A stretch of 13,235 nucleotides of DNA from an uncultured Lachnospiraceae bacterium. GTDB lineage: Bacteria > Bacillota > Clostridia > Lachnospirales > Lachnospiraceae. Numbering within the stretch: position 1 is the first letter of the stretch; each line of letters begins with the position of its first letter. The stretch is from NCBI GenBank assembly GCA_958426095.1, contig CATZYB010000054.1:1-13235 (forward strand), written 5' to 3'. This document shows positions 13,153-13,235 of the stretch, piece by piece. The position numbers were made by a program, and so were the translations under genes. The notes beneath the pieces are model-generated. The model saw only the letters and a list, made by a program, of their open reading frames with translations, searched no databases and was not told where the DNA came from.

Positions 13153-13190
13153 AATGTGCAAGGCTCCCCATTTCAAAAATAAGGGGGGAG
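13134..13190. repeat. inverted repeats competing with the terminator
   Basis: TGGGGAGCC (13134-13142), part of the terminator stem, is the perfect complement of GGCTCCCCA (13162-13170). CTCCCC (13164-13169) can instead pair with GGGGAG (13185-13190) just before the possible next gene. The three pairings share bases and exclude one another. Confidence 0.55.
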
Positions 13191-13235
13191 TTGAAAATAA
13201 ATAAAAAAATGATGGAAAAGAACGGGAGCGATGAG
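13191..13235 (+). CDS. possible start of a further gene, cut by the window edge
   Basis: A reading frame stays open from TTG 13191 through ATG 13209 and ATG 13212 to the end (MMEKNGSDE from 13209). The purine-rich GGGGGGAG (13183-13190) is a strong Shine-Dalgarno-like sequence but lies 18 bases from the first ATG, too far for a normal start, and touches the TTG directly. So few codons are visible that no product can be named, and the frame could be chance. Confidence 0.3.
   Translation, partial: MKINKKMMEKNGSDE

Noticed and set aside
13231..13235. Gene start at the final ATG behind CGGGAG
   Set aside because: The spacing from CGGGAG is only two bases and there is no downstream sequence to support a gene.

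Overview
The window looks like chromosomal DNA from an anaerobic Gram-positive of the Clostridia, most likely Lachnospiraceae. This is inference from strong AGGAGG-type ribosome binding sites, sigma-A-like promoters, AT-rich intergenic regions, a DUF5685/J-domain gene pair and a propionate/acetate-type CoA-transferase. All 13 complete genes lie on the + strand. I see no rRNA, tRNA, CRISPR array, insertion sequence or phage gene. It is a housekeeping and accessory-metabolism region.

Layout. 1-219: regulatory DNA with a near-perfect FadR/PdhR/LldR-type operator and the promoter of a MATE transporter gene (220-1554). 1566-2751: a nitroreductase-like flavoprotein and an HD-domain putative phosphohydrolase behind their own promoter. 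2832-4931: acetolactate synthase-like large subunit and ACT-domain small subunit (ilvB-ilvN type), with an atypical large-subunit active site. 4950-5711: a TetR-family regulator with a good promoter and a strong intrinsic terminator. 5772-7801: a small membrane protein that looks like a degenerate MntP relative, coupled to a radical SAM enzyme with SPASM-like C-terminal cysteines. 7815-9425: a threonine-aldolase-like PLP enzyme overlapping a GreA-family elongation factor. A 22-bp inverted repeat joins the promoter spacer of this unit to its start codon. 9458-11365: a three-gene unit of membrane zinc-ribbon protein, DUF5685 protein and J-domain/TPR-like protein with a cysteine-rich tail. 11438-13152: a Pct/YdiF-type acyl-CoA:acetate CoA-transferase with a palindrome-dense promoter and a strong terminator. 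The last ~45 bases may hold the start of another gene.

How the genes work together. The ilvB-ilvN pair would make acetohydroxy acids for branched-chain amino acids, and the CoA-transferase would exchange CoA between short-chain acids during fermentation. The two least explained modules are the membrane zinc-ribbon/DUF5685/J-protein unit, whose tight spacing and overlap imply a shared job, and the MntP-like/radical SAM pair next to a TetR regulator. The clearest unexplained DNA signal is the inverted repeat at 7818-7896. It could silence translation of the aldolase on read-through mRNA while leaving mRNA from the local promoter translatable.
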